Notes: generated by a model from the letters alone, not told the origin. A DNA stretch of 9,504 nucleotides from Armatimonadota bacterium (GCA_003695835.1 RFHN01000300.1:1-9504); one strand, 5' to 3'. Positions 1-7,224 are shown, counted from the first letter of the stretch. Made by a program: numbers and translations.

Positions 1-108
1 AGAGCCCAGTTCGTAGTTCGTTCGAAGTTGACTGCCGACGAGGACGCCCGCCGCCGCACAGGCGACGAGCGCCGAGGTCATCCAGAATCGCTTACTTCTT
101 GTGTTCAC
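1..108 (-). CDS. Membrane-anchored protein, N-terminal fragment (partial)
   Basis: A GTG start at 108-106 opens a frame that stays open to the window edge, giving 36 residues beginning VNTRSKRFWM. A basic stretch (Arg4, Lys6, Arg7) is followed by a hydrophobic run at about residues 8-25, the layout of an uncleaved signal anchor or signal peptide with the rest of the protein outside the cytoplasm. It begins 5 bp after the rpiB stop, so it is probably the next gene of the same transcript. I see no good Shine-Dalgarno sequence, and Met10 is an alternative start. The short N-terminus followed by a Gly-Ser-Gln-Leu-type exit is reminiscent of S41 carboxy-terminal processing proteases, but 36 residues cannot settle this. 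Function unknown. Confidence 0.6.
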   Translation of the reverse strand, partial: MNTRSKRFWMTSALVACAAAGVLVGSQLRTNYELGS

Positions 109-113
109 TTGGA

Positions 114-578
114 TTAGCAGGGCGCTTCGCTTGCTTCGACGCCCGGCAGTTCGTTGATCTTTCGAACGCGACGGACGTGCCGTTCTTCCTCGCTTGGAGG
201 CGTGGACAGAAAGATGTCCATGATTTGGATCGCCAGCTCTGGGTCAATCAGGCGGGCGCCGATGCAAAGGATGTTTGCGTGATTGTGCTCGCGCGCCAGG
301 CGAGCGGCGTCTTCCGACCAGCAGGTTGCCGCCCGGACACCGCGAAACTTGTTCGCCGTGATCGCCATTCCGATACCCGTCCCACAGACGAGGATCCCGA
401 AATCGGCTTCGCCCTTTTGTACTCGAACGGCGACTTCGCAGGCTGCATCCGGATAGTCGTAGGCGCTCTCGTCGGTCGCGCCGTACTCGCGCACAGCGTG
501 GCCCTCATCGAGCAGTCTTGCGGCCAGGATGCGGCGAAGCGCAAAGCCGGCGTGGTCGGATCCCAACACGATAGTCAT
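114..578 (-). CDS. rpiB: Ribose-5-phosphate isomerase B
   Basis: This 154-residue cytoplasmic enzyme of the RpiB/LacAB family interconverts ribose 5-phosphate and ribulose 5-phosphate in the non-oxidative pentose phosphate pathway. The family signatures are all visible: GSDHAG at residues 6-11 (substrate-binding Asp8 and His9), CGTGIGMA at 65-72 with the catalytic-base Cys65 and the anion-binding glycine loop, EHNHAN at 97-102, and a C-terminal ERHVRRV stretch (132-138) carrying the phosphate-binding arginines. Length is normal for the family, and nothing looks missing. The ATG overlaps the TGA of the upstream 1204-residue gene as ATGA (578-575), and an AAAGGAG Shine-Dalgarno sequence lies at 596-590 inside the end of that gene, 11 nt before the start. 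Translation is therefore probably coupled to the upstream gene. An allose-6-phosphate isomerase activity is possible for RpiB members but cannot be told from sequence. Confidence 0.96.
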   Translation of the reverse strand: MTIVLGSDHAGFALRRILAARLLDEGHAVREYGATDESAYDYPDAACEVAVRVQKGEADFGILVCGTGIGMAITANKFRGVRAATCWSEDAARLAREHNHANILCIGARLIDPELAIQIMDIFLSTPPSEEERHVRRVRKINELPGVEASEAPC

Positions 579-3500
579 TGGTTTATCAGCTCCTTTGTCA
601 TACGTCGAATTGTCTCGCTCCGATGCGTCAGAAGACGATCGAGCATCGCCCGGGGCAGCTCGATTCTGCCCGCTTTCGCAAAACCCAGCAAGGGTTCCAG
701 GACCTGCTCGTACTGTTCTGACATCAGACCTGTGAGTTCGTCGAACGATCTCGTCCCCGGCATTTTGAACAGAGACTGTAACGCCGCCGCTCGCACGTCC
801 GGGTTCGGATCCGTCAGCAACGCCCTCAACTGCTGGACGTGTTCAGCGCGCGGATCGTTCCCCAACTCTTGAGCCACGATCCGCCGAACCTCCGCATACT
901 CGCTCCGAAGGCCGGTATAGCCGCGAGAGCGAACGACCGGATCGTTTGCCTTTGCGAGAGCCGCGAAACAGTAAGCCTGAACGGCAACGGAGAGATCGTT
1001 GACGCTTCCCCATTCCATCCGGCGATCCACCGGGTCCACGTTTGCGTTGGCGTGTTTCGCGACCTCCAGTCGCACCATCGGATCCACTTCGAGCAGAAAC
1101 ACCATCATCGCTCGTTGAGCGTTTTCCGTGTTTAGGTCGGCCAGGGCGCGTACGGCTTCCCGGCGGGTAAGCCAGCTCCTCGATGCGTACAACACGGTGA
1201 TATCGGCGATCCCATCGTCGCGGTGCGCTCGCGCCAGAAGCTTCGCTGCCGTCGCTGCTGCATCATCGTAGAAGCGGGATTGGCGCACCAATCGCTTGAA
1301 GGTCGGATACGATTCTTCGCCAATCTGATAGTACAGCGCCTCGGCCATCGCGACCGCGACATCCTGATCTGGCTCAACGAGGATTCCGGATTGAAGCGCC
1401 TGCGCAGCCTCCGCGTTCTTGACTTTCTGGAAGTACCGAGCTGCGTTCAGCCGAACGAGCGGGGTCGGGTCCTGCAGCAGAGCCACGACCTGCCCCGCCT
1501 GCTCCGGCGTCGCGGCGACAACCGCCCGCGCGCGACTCCGCGGATCTTCCGACTGGAGGGATCCTCCGCCTCGAATCTCCGCATCGTCGTCTTGAATCAC
1601 GGGCACGTCGGTCGGGGCATCGCGAACGATTCGGAATTCGTCAACGAAATACGTGATACGATCCAGATCCTGGTGCTGGTTGCTGCTGAACTGGCGCGTG
1701 TCTCCGATGGCGATATCGCGGACGATGTAGGTTCCTTCGCCCAGCGCTTTCCGAATCTCGGCATCCAACGGGACGACGATGCGTTGCCACGTGCCGTTGG
1801 GAACGAACTTCGCCCGCTCGAGTTGCGTGGCTTCGCCCCACTGCTCGAGATACGGCCCGGTCAGCATTACGACCAAACGCTTCCCGTCATCAAGGGTGAT
1901 GACCAAGCCGCAGTTCCTCTGCGAGGTCGTCTTGAAGTAGAAATCGAGGTATGGATACGCGCGCGTGTCGTAGCCGCCGAAGGTCGGATCGGTCTTGCCG
2001 TCTTTGCCGTGTTTGCCGAACAACGTAATCCGTCCCCAGTGGACGCCGCCCGAGTCGGTGATCTGCAAGCAGTTCCCGCGCGCTCCGCCCGGCACGATTG
2101 TCGCCACCCAGCCGTTTTGGTCGGGACGCACGTCACCCGCCATACCCACATCCGATTCGAATGAGTTCGAGACAAGCTCCGGCCCGCTGTCCACGCGGAA
2201 GGCGTACCGTACTACATTTCCGCCATTCTCCGTCCTCGCGTCTACCGTAATCTCATAGGTGCCCGGGGCGGCGTCGGCTGGAGCTTCCAAGGTGAGCAGG
2301 TGCGTTTCGAAACCGAAGGGATCGAGCGAGACCTGTGCCGGGCCGACGAGACGAAAACGGCTTGGAACCGAGTAAGTCAGATTCGCGGTAACGGTCGCAC
2401 TCGATGGGTTGTGCAAGCGGAGCGTGAGTGCGCCAACGGTACCGGTCAACCGAGGGCCGCCGCTCATCTCTACGCTCGCTTCGATCGGCATGTGCGAGCG
2501 AAGAACGATCAGGCGCTCCGTCCGCGATCCATCCGAACCGACGAGCGTCGCTCGGAAATAGTGGGTACCCGGTGAGCTGACAGCCGATGTCCAATTGCTG
2601 ACGGGCCGCCCCTCGGGGTCGGTGACGACAACGCGCGCCCCCGCGATGCCTTGGACGGCAAACGAGTTCCCGATGACCACGTCGCCGGGAGCGTCTACCG
2701 CAAAGGGTTGAGGGCCCTGACCCAAGCGGAGGGCGTTGAGTTCGCAGGTCGTATCCGTTCCGAGGTTCGCTTCGAAGACGACCATGAAGTGGTCTCCCAC
2801 GTTCAGGTAGCCCAGCACGTCCGCGGGCAGCGAGCCGAGGACGAAGTCCGCCATGTCGAAACGGACGAAGCAAAGGTCTTTGCCGCCCTTGCGAATCCGC
2901 GCCAGGGATTCGCGGGCGAAGTTCAGTTCGTTGTTGAGCGAGTAGTCCTCTTCATCGAAGTCCTTCAAGAGAGGCGAGTCGGCCTCGGCCACGCGAAACA
3001 GCGTCATCGCGCCTCTCGCTTCGACGGAGAGTTCCGTCCCGAGGCGCGCGCTCAAATCCTCGGGCGTTAGATACGGAAGCTTCGCCCACGGATCGTCGGC
3101 TACGTCCGACCAGCGGTAGGTTCGCCCCTCGAAGCGGTGCGTCTGCTCGAAAGCGGCCTGGAAGTCCGGATCAGTGCGGTTGCTCATCCGCGCCCACATG
3201 CCGGGCCGGACGCTGAAAGTCATAAGGTCTCTCAGCCAGGCGAACCATCCCGTGTATCCGGCCTGATCCACGGTGTATCCGTGCGCCTCTCCGCCGTGAA
3301 GCGAGGGCAGTTCGGCGAACGGGACGCCACCGTAGCCCCAACGGCGGTAGGTGTCTTCGATCTGGTGGTACCACTCGTGCACCATCGCCTCCGTGTGTCC
3401 GATCCGGAAACCGCCTTCCCTGCCGTTGGAGACGATGACGAAGCTCTGCGTCGCGTTGTTGGTTCGTCCAGCCGTTCCGCCGAAACTGAAACTGTCAATG

Positions 3501-4189
3501 GGGCCGGGAACGTACATGTACAAGATCGAGTCATAGTCGCCCGGGTTGAAACGACCGACCAGATAGTTGGCGCCTGCGTCTCGTGGATCGAGCGCCCACA
3601 CCTGACCCGCTCGATACTCGCCACGGACCGGTTCCTCTTCGATGCTGGCGGTGATCTGGACGTCCAGCGCGCCACGCGTAAACGCCTCGACAACCGCTTC
3701 AAAGCGCGCGAAGGTCTCCAAAGCAAAGGCGATTTCCGGAGCCGCCATGACCGTGCGCTGCGGCATCACCACTCCGTCTGCGTCCGTGAACTGAACATTG
3801 AGTCGGCGGAACAGCACCGCCTTGACCTTCCACGGCTTGGCCTGTCCCGCGGCGATACGTTCCTGGGCTTGAGCATACAGCTGACGGAATTCGTCCCATC
3901 CGCCGTTTCCAAGAACCACCCTCTCCGGGTTGCCCCAACGATTGAGCAGGACGCGCCAACCGTTCCACTCGACATAGGGCTGAGTTTCCGGTACGGGAGC
4001 GAGATTCGACGCAGGAAACCGGATAGGAACGGTCTGCTCGGGCACCTGGCGCGAGTCGGAATCCACCTGCCCGAAGAACGTCTTTTGTCCCAGCACTACC
4101 CAGCCGTCTTCGGCTTGCAAAGAGGGGTTTCCGTTCGTCCCAGACAAGGCGAGCGATCCGACGATGAGACTAACCAGCGAAAGAATCAT
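575..4189 (-). CDS. Secreted multi-domain HExxH metallopeptidase-like protein with HEAT-like C-terminus
   Basis: A 1204-residue protein. Residues 1-20 form a hydrophobic export signal lacking the usual basic residues. An N-terminal region (about 25-430) carries the zinc-peptidase motif HEWYH at 271-275 inside VHEWYHQIEDTY, followed by LHGGEAHGY (297-305), where Glu301 or His303 could be the third zinc ligand in a gluzincin-like arrangement. Residues 495-565 and 565-667 look like two beta-sandwich domains; the second, ending in APGTYEITVDA, resembles NEW3/CARDB-type domains. Residues 672-857 resemble a jelly-roll carbohydrate-binding or discoidin-like module. Residues 885-1204 are helical pairs with the DPxPxVRxxAA pattern of HEAT repeats (for example 907-917, 1126-1137). 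The ATG has a good AAAGGGG Shine-Dalgarno sequence 6 nt upstream (4202-4196). Peptidase activity is inferred from the motif only; the substrate is unknown. It lies 58 bp after the binding-protein gene and overlaps rpiB by 4 nt. Confidence 0.88.
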   Translation of the reverse strand: MILSLVSLIVGSLALSGTNGNPSLQAEDGWVVLGQKTFFGQVDSDSRQVPEQTVPIRFPASNLAPVPETQPYVEWNGWRVLLNRWGNPERVVLGNGGWDEFRQLYAQAQERIAAGQAKPWKVKAVLFRRLNVQFTDADGVVMPQRTVMAAPEIAFALETFARFEAVVEAFTRGALDVQITASIEEEPVRGEYRAGQVWALDPRDAGANYLVGRFNPGDYDSILYMYVPGPIDSFSFGGTAGRTNNATQSFVIVSNGREGGFRIGHTEAMVHEWYHQIEDTYRRWGYGGVPFAELPSLHGGEAHGYTVDQAGYTGWFAWLRDLMTFSVRPGMWARMSNRTDPDFQAAFEQTHRFEGRTYRWSDVADDPWAKLPYLTPEDLSARLGTELSVEARGAMTLFRVAEADSPLLKDFDEEDYSLNNELNFARESLARIRKGGKDLCFVRFDMADFVLGSLPADVLGYLNVGDHFMVVFEANLGTDTTCELNALRLGQGPQPFAVDAPGDVVIGNSFAVQGIAGARVVVTDPEGRPVSNWTSAVSSPGTHYFRATLVGSDGSRTERLIVLRSHMPIEASVEMSGGPRLTGTVGALTLRLHNPSSATVTANLTYSVPSRFRLVGPAQVSLDPFGFETHLLTLEAPADAAPGTYEITVDARTENGGNVVRYAFRVDSGPELVSNSFESDVGMAGDVRPDQNGWVATIVPGGARGNCLQITDSGGVHWGRITLFGKHGKDGKTDPTFGGYDTRAYPYLDFYFKTTSQRNCGLVITLDDGKRLVVMLTGPYLEQWGEATQLERAKFVPNGTWQRIVVPLDAEIRKALGEGTYIVRDIAIGDTRQFSSNQHQDLDRITYFVDEFRIVRDAPTDVPVIQDDDAEIRGGGSLQSEDPRSRARAVVAATPEQAGQVVALLQDPTPLVRLNAARYFQKVKNAEAAQALQSGILVEPDQDVAVAMAEALYYQIGEESYPTFKRLVRQSRFYDDAAATAAKLLARAHRDDGIADITVLYASRSWLTRREAVRALADLNTENAQRAMMVFLLEVDPMVRLEVAKHANANVDPVDRRMEWGSVNDLSVAVQAYCFAALAKANDPVVRSRGYTGLRSEYAEVRRIVAQELGNDPRAEHVQQLRALLTDPNPDVRAAALQSLFKMPGTRSFDELTGLMSEQYEQVLEPLLGFAKAGRIELPRAMLDRLLTHRSETIRRMTKELINQ

Positions 4190-4247
4190 TCCTGTCCCCT
4201 TTCCTCATTGAACAGACGAGCGAGAAGAACGGTTGTCGCATCTTTCC

Positions 4248-5114
4248 TCAAGAACCGGAGCCCTCCCCCCTCATCACTCGGCGAAACTCCGCGCCGAGCG
4301 CTTCCAAGAGGATATTCACTCTACCCCCAGCGCGAAGCAGCACGTCCGGGTCCACGCCGATGATCCGATTCCTCTTGCCCGCCGCCGTGGCGTCCCAGGG
4401 AGAACCCACGAACTCGCTCGCGTCGCCCGCGACGACGATGATGTCGGGATTCCATGCGAGAATCTGCTCGGGGCTGACCTGTACGAACTTGTCAGCGTCG
4501 GGGCCTACCGGTTCGGCGCCGCATGCGCGAACGACGTCGGCCTGGAAGGTATTCAGGCCCGCAGCCCACGGCTGTTGCGCTCCCATCACGACGAGAGCCT
4601 TGGGCTTAGGATTCAGAGGATCCAGCCTCCACCCGTTTTCAAGCCCTTCGACTTCGCGAACGCGCTTGTCCGCCACCGTTTGCCGCAGGAAGAAGGTGCC
4701 GAACTGGTAGACCGTCCGCTTCCAATCCTCAAGCGAGTGAATGTCCACGACCCAGACGTCCGCGCCGATCTTCTTGGCTTGCGCCTCCCACTGCGGGTTG
4801 AAGACTGCGCGGTCCGCAACGATGAGATCGGGTTGGAGGTTGGCGATCGCCTCCCAGTCGGGTTCCGGGTTTGCCACGATCGCGGCCTCGCGCACGGAAG
4901 AAGGAACCGTGCATTGGGATGTGCGCCCAATCAGGTACGCCTCTCCGTCCACCAGGCCGAGTAGCTCGGTCGTACTGGGGCTAAGCGAGATGACCCGAGC
5001 GTAAATCTTGTCGGGAACCACGTCCCGGGAGATCTGGACCTTTTGGCATGCGCCGAGAACCAGGCTGAGAGTCAGGACGAGCAGCGCGACGGCGCCGCGG
5101 GCAAAGTTCGTCAT
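4248..5114 (-). CDS. BtuF/FhuD-type periplasmic substrate-binding lipoprotein (cobalamin or siderophore ABC import)
   Basis: A 288-residue lipoprotein. The signal peptide ends in the lipobox LGAC with Cys23 as the lipidated residue. The mature part follows the class III (TroA/BtuF-like, PF01497) binding-protein pattern: RVISLSPSTTELLGLV (40-55), GRTSQC (63-68), then NPEPDWEAIANLQPDLIVA (82-100), a long backbone helix around 128-155, and a second lobe with SPEQILAWNPDIIVVAGD (214-231). In this family such proteins capture vitamin B12, ferric siderophores or heme for a BtuCD-like importer. The substrate cannot be decided here. No permease or ATPase gene is within the window, so it is either an orphan or served by a transporter elsewhere. 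It is first in the minus-strand gene run and divergent from the TPR gene. The start lacks a strong Shine-Dalgarno sequence (only AGGCG close to the ATG). Confidence 0.88.
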   Translation of the reverse strand: MTNFARGAVALLVLTLSLVLGACQKVQISRDVVPDKIYARVISLSPSTTELLGLVDGEAYLIGRTSQCTVPSSVREAAIVANPEPDWEAIANLQPDLIVADRAVFNPQWEAQAKKIGADVWVVDIHSLEDWKRTVYQFGTFFLRQTVADKRVREVEGLENGWRLDPLNPKPKALVVMGAQQPWAAGLNTFQADVVRACGAEPVGPDADKFVQVSPEQILAWNPDIIVVAGDASEFVGSPWDATAAGKRNRIIGVDPDVLLRAGGRVNILLEALGAEFRRVMRGEGSGS

Positions 5115-5122
5115 CGGCGCCT

Positions 5123-5128
5123 ATTCTG
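5123..5128 (-). promoter_or_regulatory. Possible -10 element before the binding-protein gene
   Basis: On the minus strand CAGAAT lies 8 nt before the ATG at 5114, inside the 92-bp divergent spacer. If it is a -10 box, transcription would start at or next to the start codon, giving a leaderless mRNA. I find no good -35 partner at 16-18 bp, so this rests on position and a five-of-six match to TATAAT-like boxes. Confidence 0.25.
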
Positions 5129-5190
5129 ACATGAACGGAAGATTTGCTTGGTGGAACAACCGCCCGTGGCGTTGCGTCGGATACAATACA

Positions 5191-5199
5191 AAGGAGGGG
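5191..5199 (+). promoter_or_regulatory. Shine-Dalgarno sequence fixing the start of the TPR gene
   Basis: AAGGAGGGG lies 7 nt upstream of the ATG at 5207, an almost ideal ribosome binding site. It decides this ATG over an in-frame ATG at 5144, which has no comparable site and would put polar residues ahead of the export signal. A TACAAT hexamer at 5182-5187 just upstream may be a -10 box, but transcription would then begin almost inside the binding site. Confidence 0.8.
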
Positions 5200-5206
5200 A
5201 AGCATC

Positions 5207-6070
5207 ATGGAAGTTCTCATCGCAGCTGCAGTCATCGCCCTTGCCGGCATCAGCGGTACGCTGAAGACTCCCGCAGGCGCGCCGGTTCCGGGCATTACCG
5301 TCGAGGTGCAGACATCCTCTGGCGCGCTCACAGCCGTTACGTCGGAGACCGGCGAATTCGTCCTGAACGGCGTACCGGAGGGCGTTCACGCGGTCAGCCT
5401 AAAGAAGGACCGCTACACGATCCAGCTGCCGGAGATGCGCGTTTCGGGAGACACCAAGGTCGCCCTGTTCTGGAACCCGACCGTTGCGGCCGACGACCGC
5501 ACGCGCATCGTCCAAGAGGCGTTCCAGATGGGCACCGACATGCTGAATCAAGGCCGGTACGACGCGGCCCAGCAAGAGTTTTTGCGCGGGCTTTATGCGG
5601 ACACTGCTCAAGCGCCGCTCTGGGCTTCCCTCGCCCTCGCCTACGTCGGCAGCCGCAATTTCGATGGCGCCCTATTCGCGGCGAAGATGGCCATGACCCT
5701 CTCTCCTCGCGAAGGCGCTTACCCGAACAACGTGGGAACCATCCTGTTCCGAATGGGTCAACCCGCCGAAGCGATTCCCTACTTCCAAATGGCGCTGGAG
5801 CTGAACCCCGCAGGCAGCGGCCTCTATCTGTACAACCTCGCCGCCTGCCAGGTGGCCCTAGGCGACAACGAAGCCGCCATCCGCTCGTACCAAGAAGCCG
5901 CCAAGGATGAAGTCATGCCTGTCAGCGGCCATTTCTATTTGGGACAGCTGCTCGCGAGACAAGGACACCGGGAAGAGGCGGTATCCGCCTTGGAGAACTA
6001 CCTTCGTGCCGCTCCGAACGGCACATTCGCCCGAGAGGCCAACGCGCTGCTCCAGAGCCTGCGGGGTTAG
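5207..6070 (+). CDS. Exported protein with carboxypeptidase-regulatory-like domain and TPR repeats
   Basis: A 287-residue protein. Residues 1-14 are a short hydrophobic leader ending in an ALA-like cleavage site, so export is likely though the leader lacks basic residues. Residues 15-90 match the carboxypeptidase regulatory-like beta-sandwich pattern (SGTLKTPAGAPVPGITVEV, then TSETGEFVLNGVPEGVHAVSL). From about residue 100 come tandem tetratricopeptide repeats: 103-136 (QGRYDAAQQEFLRGLYAD), 137-170, 171-203 (GQPAEAIPYFQMALELNP), 205-235 (GDNEAAIRSYQEA) and 238-271 (GHREEAVSALENYLRAAP). TPRs hold protein partners, so a scaffold or assembly role in the envelope is inferred; no partner is identifiable. 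It stands alone on the plus strand, divergent from the binding-protein gene and converging on tRNA-Phe with only 4 bp between stop codon and tRNA. Confidence 0.9.
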   Translation: MEVLIAAAVIALAGISGTLKTPAGAPVPGITVEVQTSSGALTAVTSETGEFVLNGVPEGVHAVSLKKDRYTIQLPEMRVSGDTKVALFWNPTVAADDRTRIVQEAFQMGTDMLNQGRYDAAQQEFLRGLYADTAQAPLWASLALAYVGSRNFDGALFAAKMAMTLSPREGAYPNNVGTILFRMGQPAEAIPYFQMALELNPAGSGLYLYNLAACQVALGDNEAAIRSYQEAAKDEVMPVSGHFYLGQLLARQGHREEAVSALENYLRAAPNGTFAREANALLQSLRG

Positions 6071-6074
6071 GGGG

Positions 6075-6150
6075 TGGTGCCGCAGGCCGGAATCGAACCG
6101 GCGACCCACGGATTTTCAGTCCGTTGCTCTACCATCTGAGCTACCGCGGC
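6075..6150 (-). tRNA. tRNA-Phe (GAA)
   Basis: On the minus strand this 76-nt sequence folds as a full cloverleaf: acceptor GCCGCGG pairing with CTGCGGC (one G-U), D arm GCTC/GAGC, anticodon stem ACGGA/TCCGT around loop CTGAAAA (anticodon GAA), T arm GCCGG-TTCGATT-CCGGC, discriminator A and an encoded CCA (6077-6075). It lies 6 bp downstream of tRNA-Asp and probably shares its transcript. No T-rich terminator follows. Confidence 0.97.
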
Positions 6151-6156
6151 AGCCTA

Positions 6157-6233
<77 letters not shown>

Positions 6234-6244
6234 GTTAGGCCCCG

Positions 6245-6274
6245 ATTATGACGCAAGCGCCGCCCCCTGCGCAA
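6245..6274 (-). promoter_or_regulatory. Sigma70-type promoter of the tRNA-Asp/tRNA-Phe pair
   Basis: On the minus strand TTGCGC (6274-6269) and CATAAT (6250-6245) are separated by 18 bp, and the -10 box ends 11 nt before the first base of tRNA-Asp, a suitable distance for transcription to start just ahead of the tRNA. The element overlaps the outermost possible start codon (6248) of the divergent HMG-CoA lyase gene. Confidence 0.6.
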
Positions 6275-7147
6275 GAGGGACCGGTATCCTATAAGCCGAT
6301 GCACGCAACACCAGGGGACGAGCGGGTTCACATCGTCGAAGTAGGCCCTCGGGACGGATTGCAGACGATCCAAGCGACGATCCCGACCGAAGTGAAGGTC
6401 GCGTTCGTCAACGCCCTGAGCGAATCGGGGTTGGAAGAGATCGAGGTTTCGTCCTTCGTCTCGCCGAAGTGGGTTCCGCAACTCGCCGACGCCGCAGAAG
6501 TTTTCGCTCAGATCCGTAGAGTGCCGGGCGTCGTCTACTCGGCGCTCGTTCCGAACGAGCAAGGTCTGGAGCGCGCGCTGGCCGCCCAAGTGGACAAGAT
6601 CGCCGTCTTCACGGCGGCAAGCGAGACGTTCAACCAGAAGAACATCGCGGCGACGATCGAAGAGTCCATCGAGCGCTTTCGTCCCGTTGTGGCGCAGTCC
6701 ACTGTGCCGGTTCGGGGATACGTTTCGACGGCGTTCTACTGCCCGTACGAAGGCAAGATTGCGCCCTCGCAGGTCATCCCAGTCCTCCTCCAGCTCCTTG
6801 AGCTGGGCGTCCATGAGATCTCGATCGGCGACACAATCGGGAAGGCTACGACGGAGGATGTCGAGGCGCTGCTGGACGCGTTGCTCGAGGTGGTAGAGCC
6901 ATCCCGCGTTGCGATGCATTTCCACGATACCTATGGGAAAGCTGTTGCCAACGCGCGCGTCGCCTACGACATGGGTATCCGGAGGTTTGACTCTTCGGCC
7001 GGCGGCATCGGCGGGTGCCCGTTCGCCCCGGGCGCTCCGGGCAACGTCTCGACGCAGGCGCTGCTCCGGGAGTTCGCGGGGCTTCACTCCGTAGAGATCG
7101 CCGCCATAGACCGCGCCGCTGCCATCGTCCAACGCTGGACGGGGTGA
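6248..7147 (+). CDS. mvaB: 3-hydroxy-3-methylglutaryl-CoA lyase
   Basis: This TIM-barrel enzyme of the HMGL-like family (up to 299 residues) splits HMG-CoA into acetyl-CoA and acetoacetate, the last step of leucine breakdown, in the cytoplasm. Diagnostic pieces are EVGPRDGLQ at 31-39 (catalytic Arg35 and metal-binding Asp36), MHFHDTYG at 223-230 (metal ligands His224 and His226), and the HMG-CoA lyase signature GGIGGCPFAPGAPGN at 252-266 with catalytic-loop Cys257 and metal-binding Asn266. These separate it from isopropylmalate or citramalate synthases. The start is uncertain. ATG 6248 lies inside the divergent tRNA promoter and adds a Pro-rich tail (TQAPPPAQEGP) not typical of the family, whereas ATG 6299 (Met18) leaves 12 residues before the EVGPRDG motif, as in known members. 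The longer frame is given as the outer limit. No other leucine-degradation gene is nearby. Confidence 0.94.
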   Translation: MTQAPPPAQEGPVSYKPMHATPGDERVHIVEVGPRDGLQTIQATIPTEVKVAFVNALSESGLEEIEVSSFVSPKWVPQLADAAEVFAQIRRVPGVVYSALVPNEQGLERALAAQVDKIAVFTAASETFNQKNIAATIEESIERFRPVVAQSTVPVRGYVSTAFYCPYEGKIAPSQVIPVLLQLLELGVHEISIGDTIGKATTEDVEALLDALLEVVEPSRVAMHFHDTYGKAVANARVAYDMGIRRFDSSAGGIGGCPFAPGAPGNVSTQALLREFAGLHSVEIAAIDRAAAIVQRWTG

Positions 7148-7164
7148 GGGCGTCTTTGCGGATG

Positions 7165-7190
7165 CCCCGCTTGTTTCTTGAAGAGTGGGG
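7165..7190 (+). terminator. Weak hairpin after the HMG-CoA lyase gene
   Basis: CCCCGCT (7165-7171) can pair with AGTGGGG (7184-7190) over 7 bp including one G-U, with a 12-nt loop, 17 bp after the stop codon. Only scattered T residues follow, so it is at best a poor intrinsic terminator. Confidence 0.3.
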
Positions 7191-7204
7191 TAATCTTACT
7201 TTGC

Positions 7205-7224
7205 CCCCGTCTGGGGAGAGGAGG
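7205..7224 (+). promoter_or_regulatory. Ribosome binding site of the serine protease gene, next to a small GC hairpin
   Basis: AGGAGG at 7219-7224, 9 nt before the ATG at 7234, is a consensus Shine-Dalgarno sequence and selects that start over the upstream open frame, which overlaps the lyase gene. Immediately before it CCCC (7205-7208) and GGGG (7213-7216) can form a 4-bp stem with a 4-nt loop, which could affect ribosome access; this is only a possibility. Confidence 0.7.

Noticed and set aside
99..872. 257-codon open frame on the plus strand
   Set aside because: It spans rpiB and the end of the 1204-residue gene in antisense; rpiB is certain on the minus strand.
1223..2164. 313-codon open frame on the plus strand
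   Set aside because: Also antisense to the same gene, over its sugar-binding-like and HEAT regions, with no plausible start signal or domain.
4199..4250. 9-bp direct repeat TGAGGAAAG (minus strand, 4250-4242 and 4207-4199)
   Set aside because: One copy overlaps the binding-protein stop codon and the other runs into the ribosome binding site of the next gene; a purine-rich 9-mer repeated twice is not enough to propose an operator.
3137..4363. 408-codon open frame on the plus strand
   Set aside because: It lies antisense to the 1204-residue gene, whose strand has a signal peptide, domains and a ribosome binding site. The antisense product is rich in Arg and lacks any recognisable domain; typical of high-GC shadow frames.
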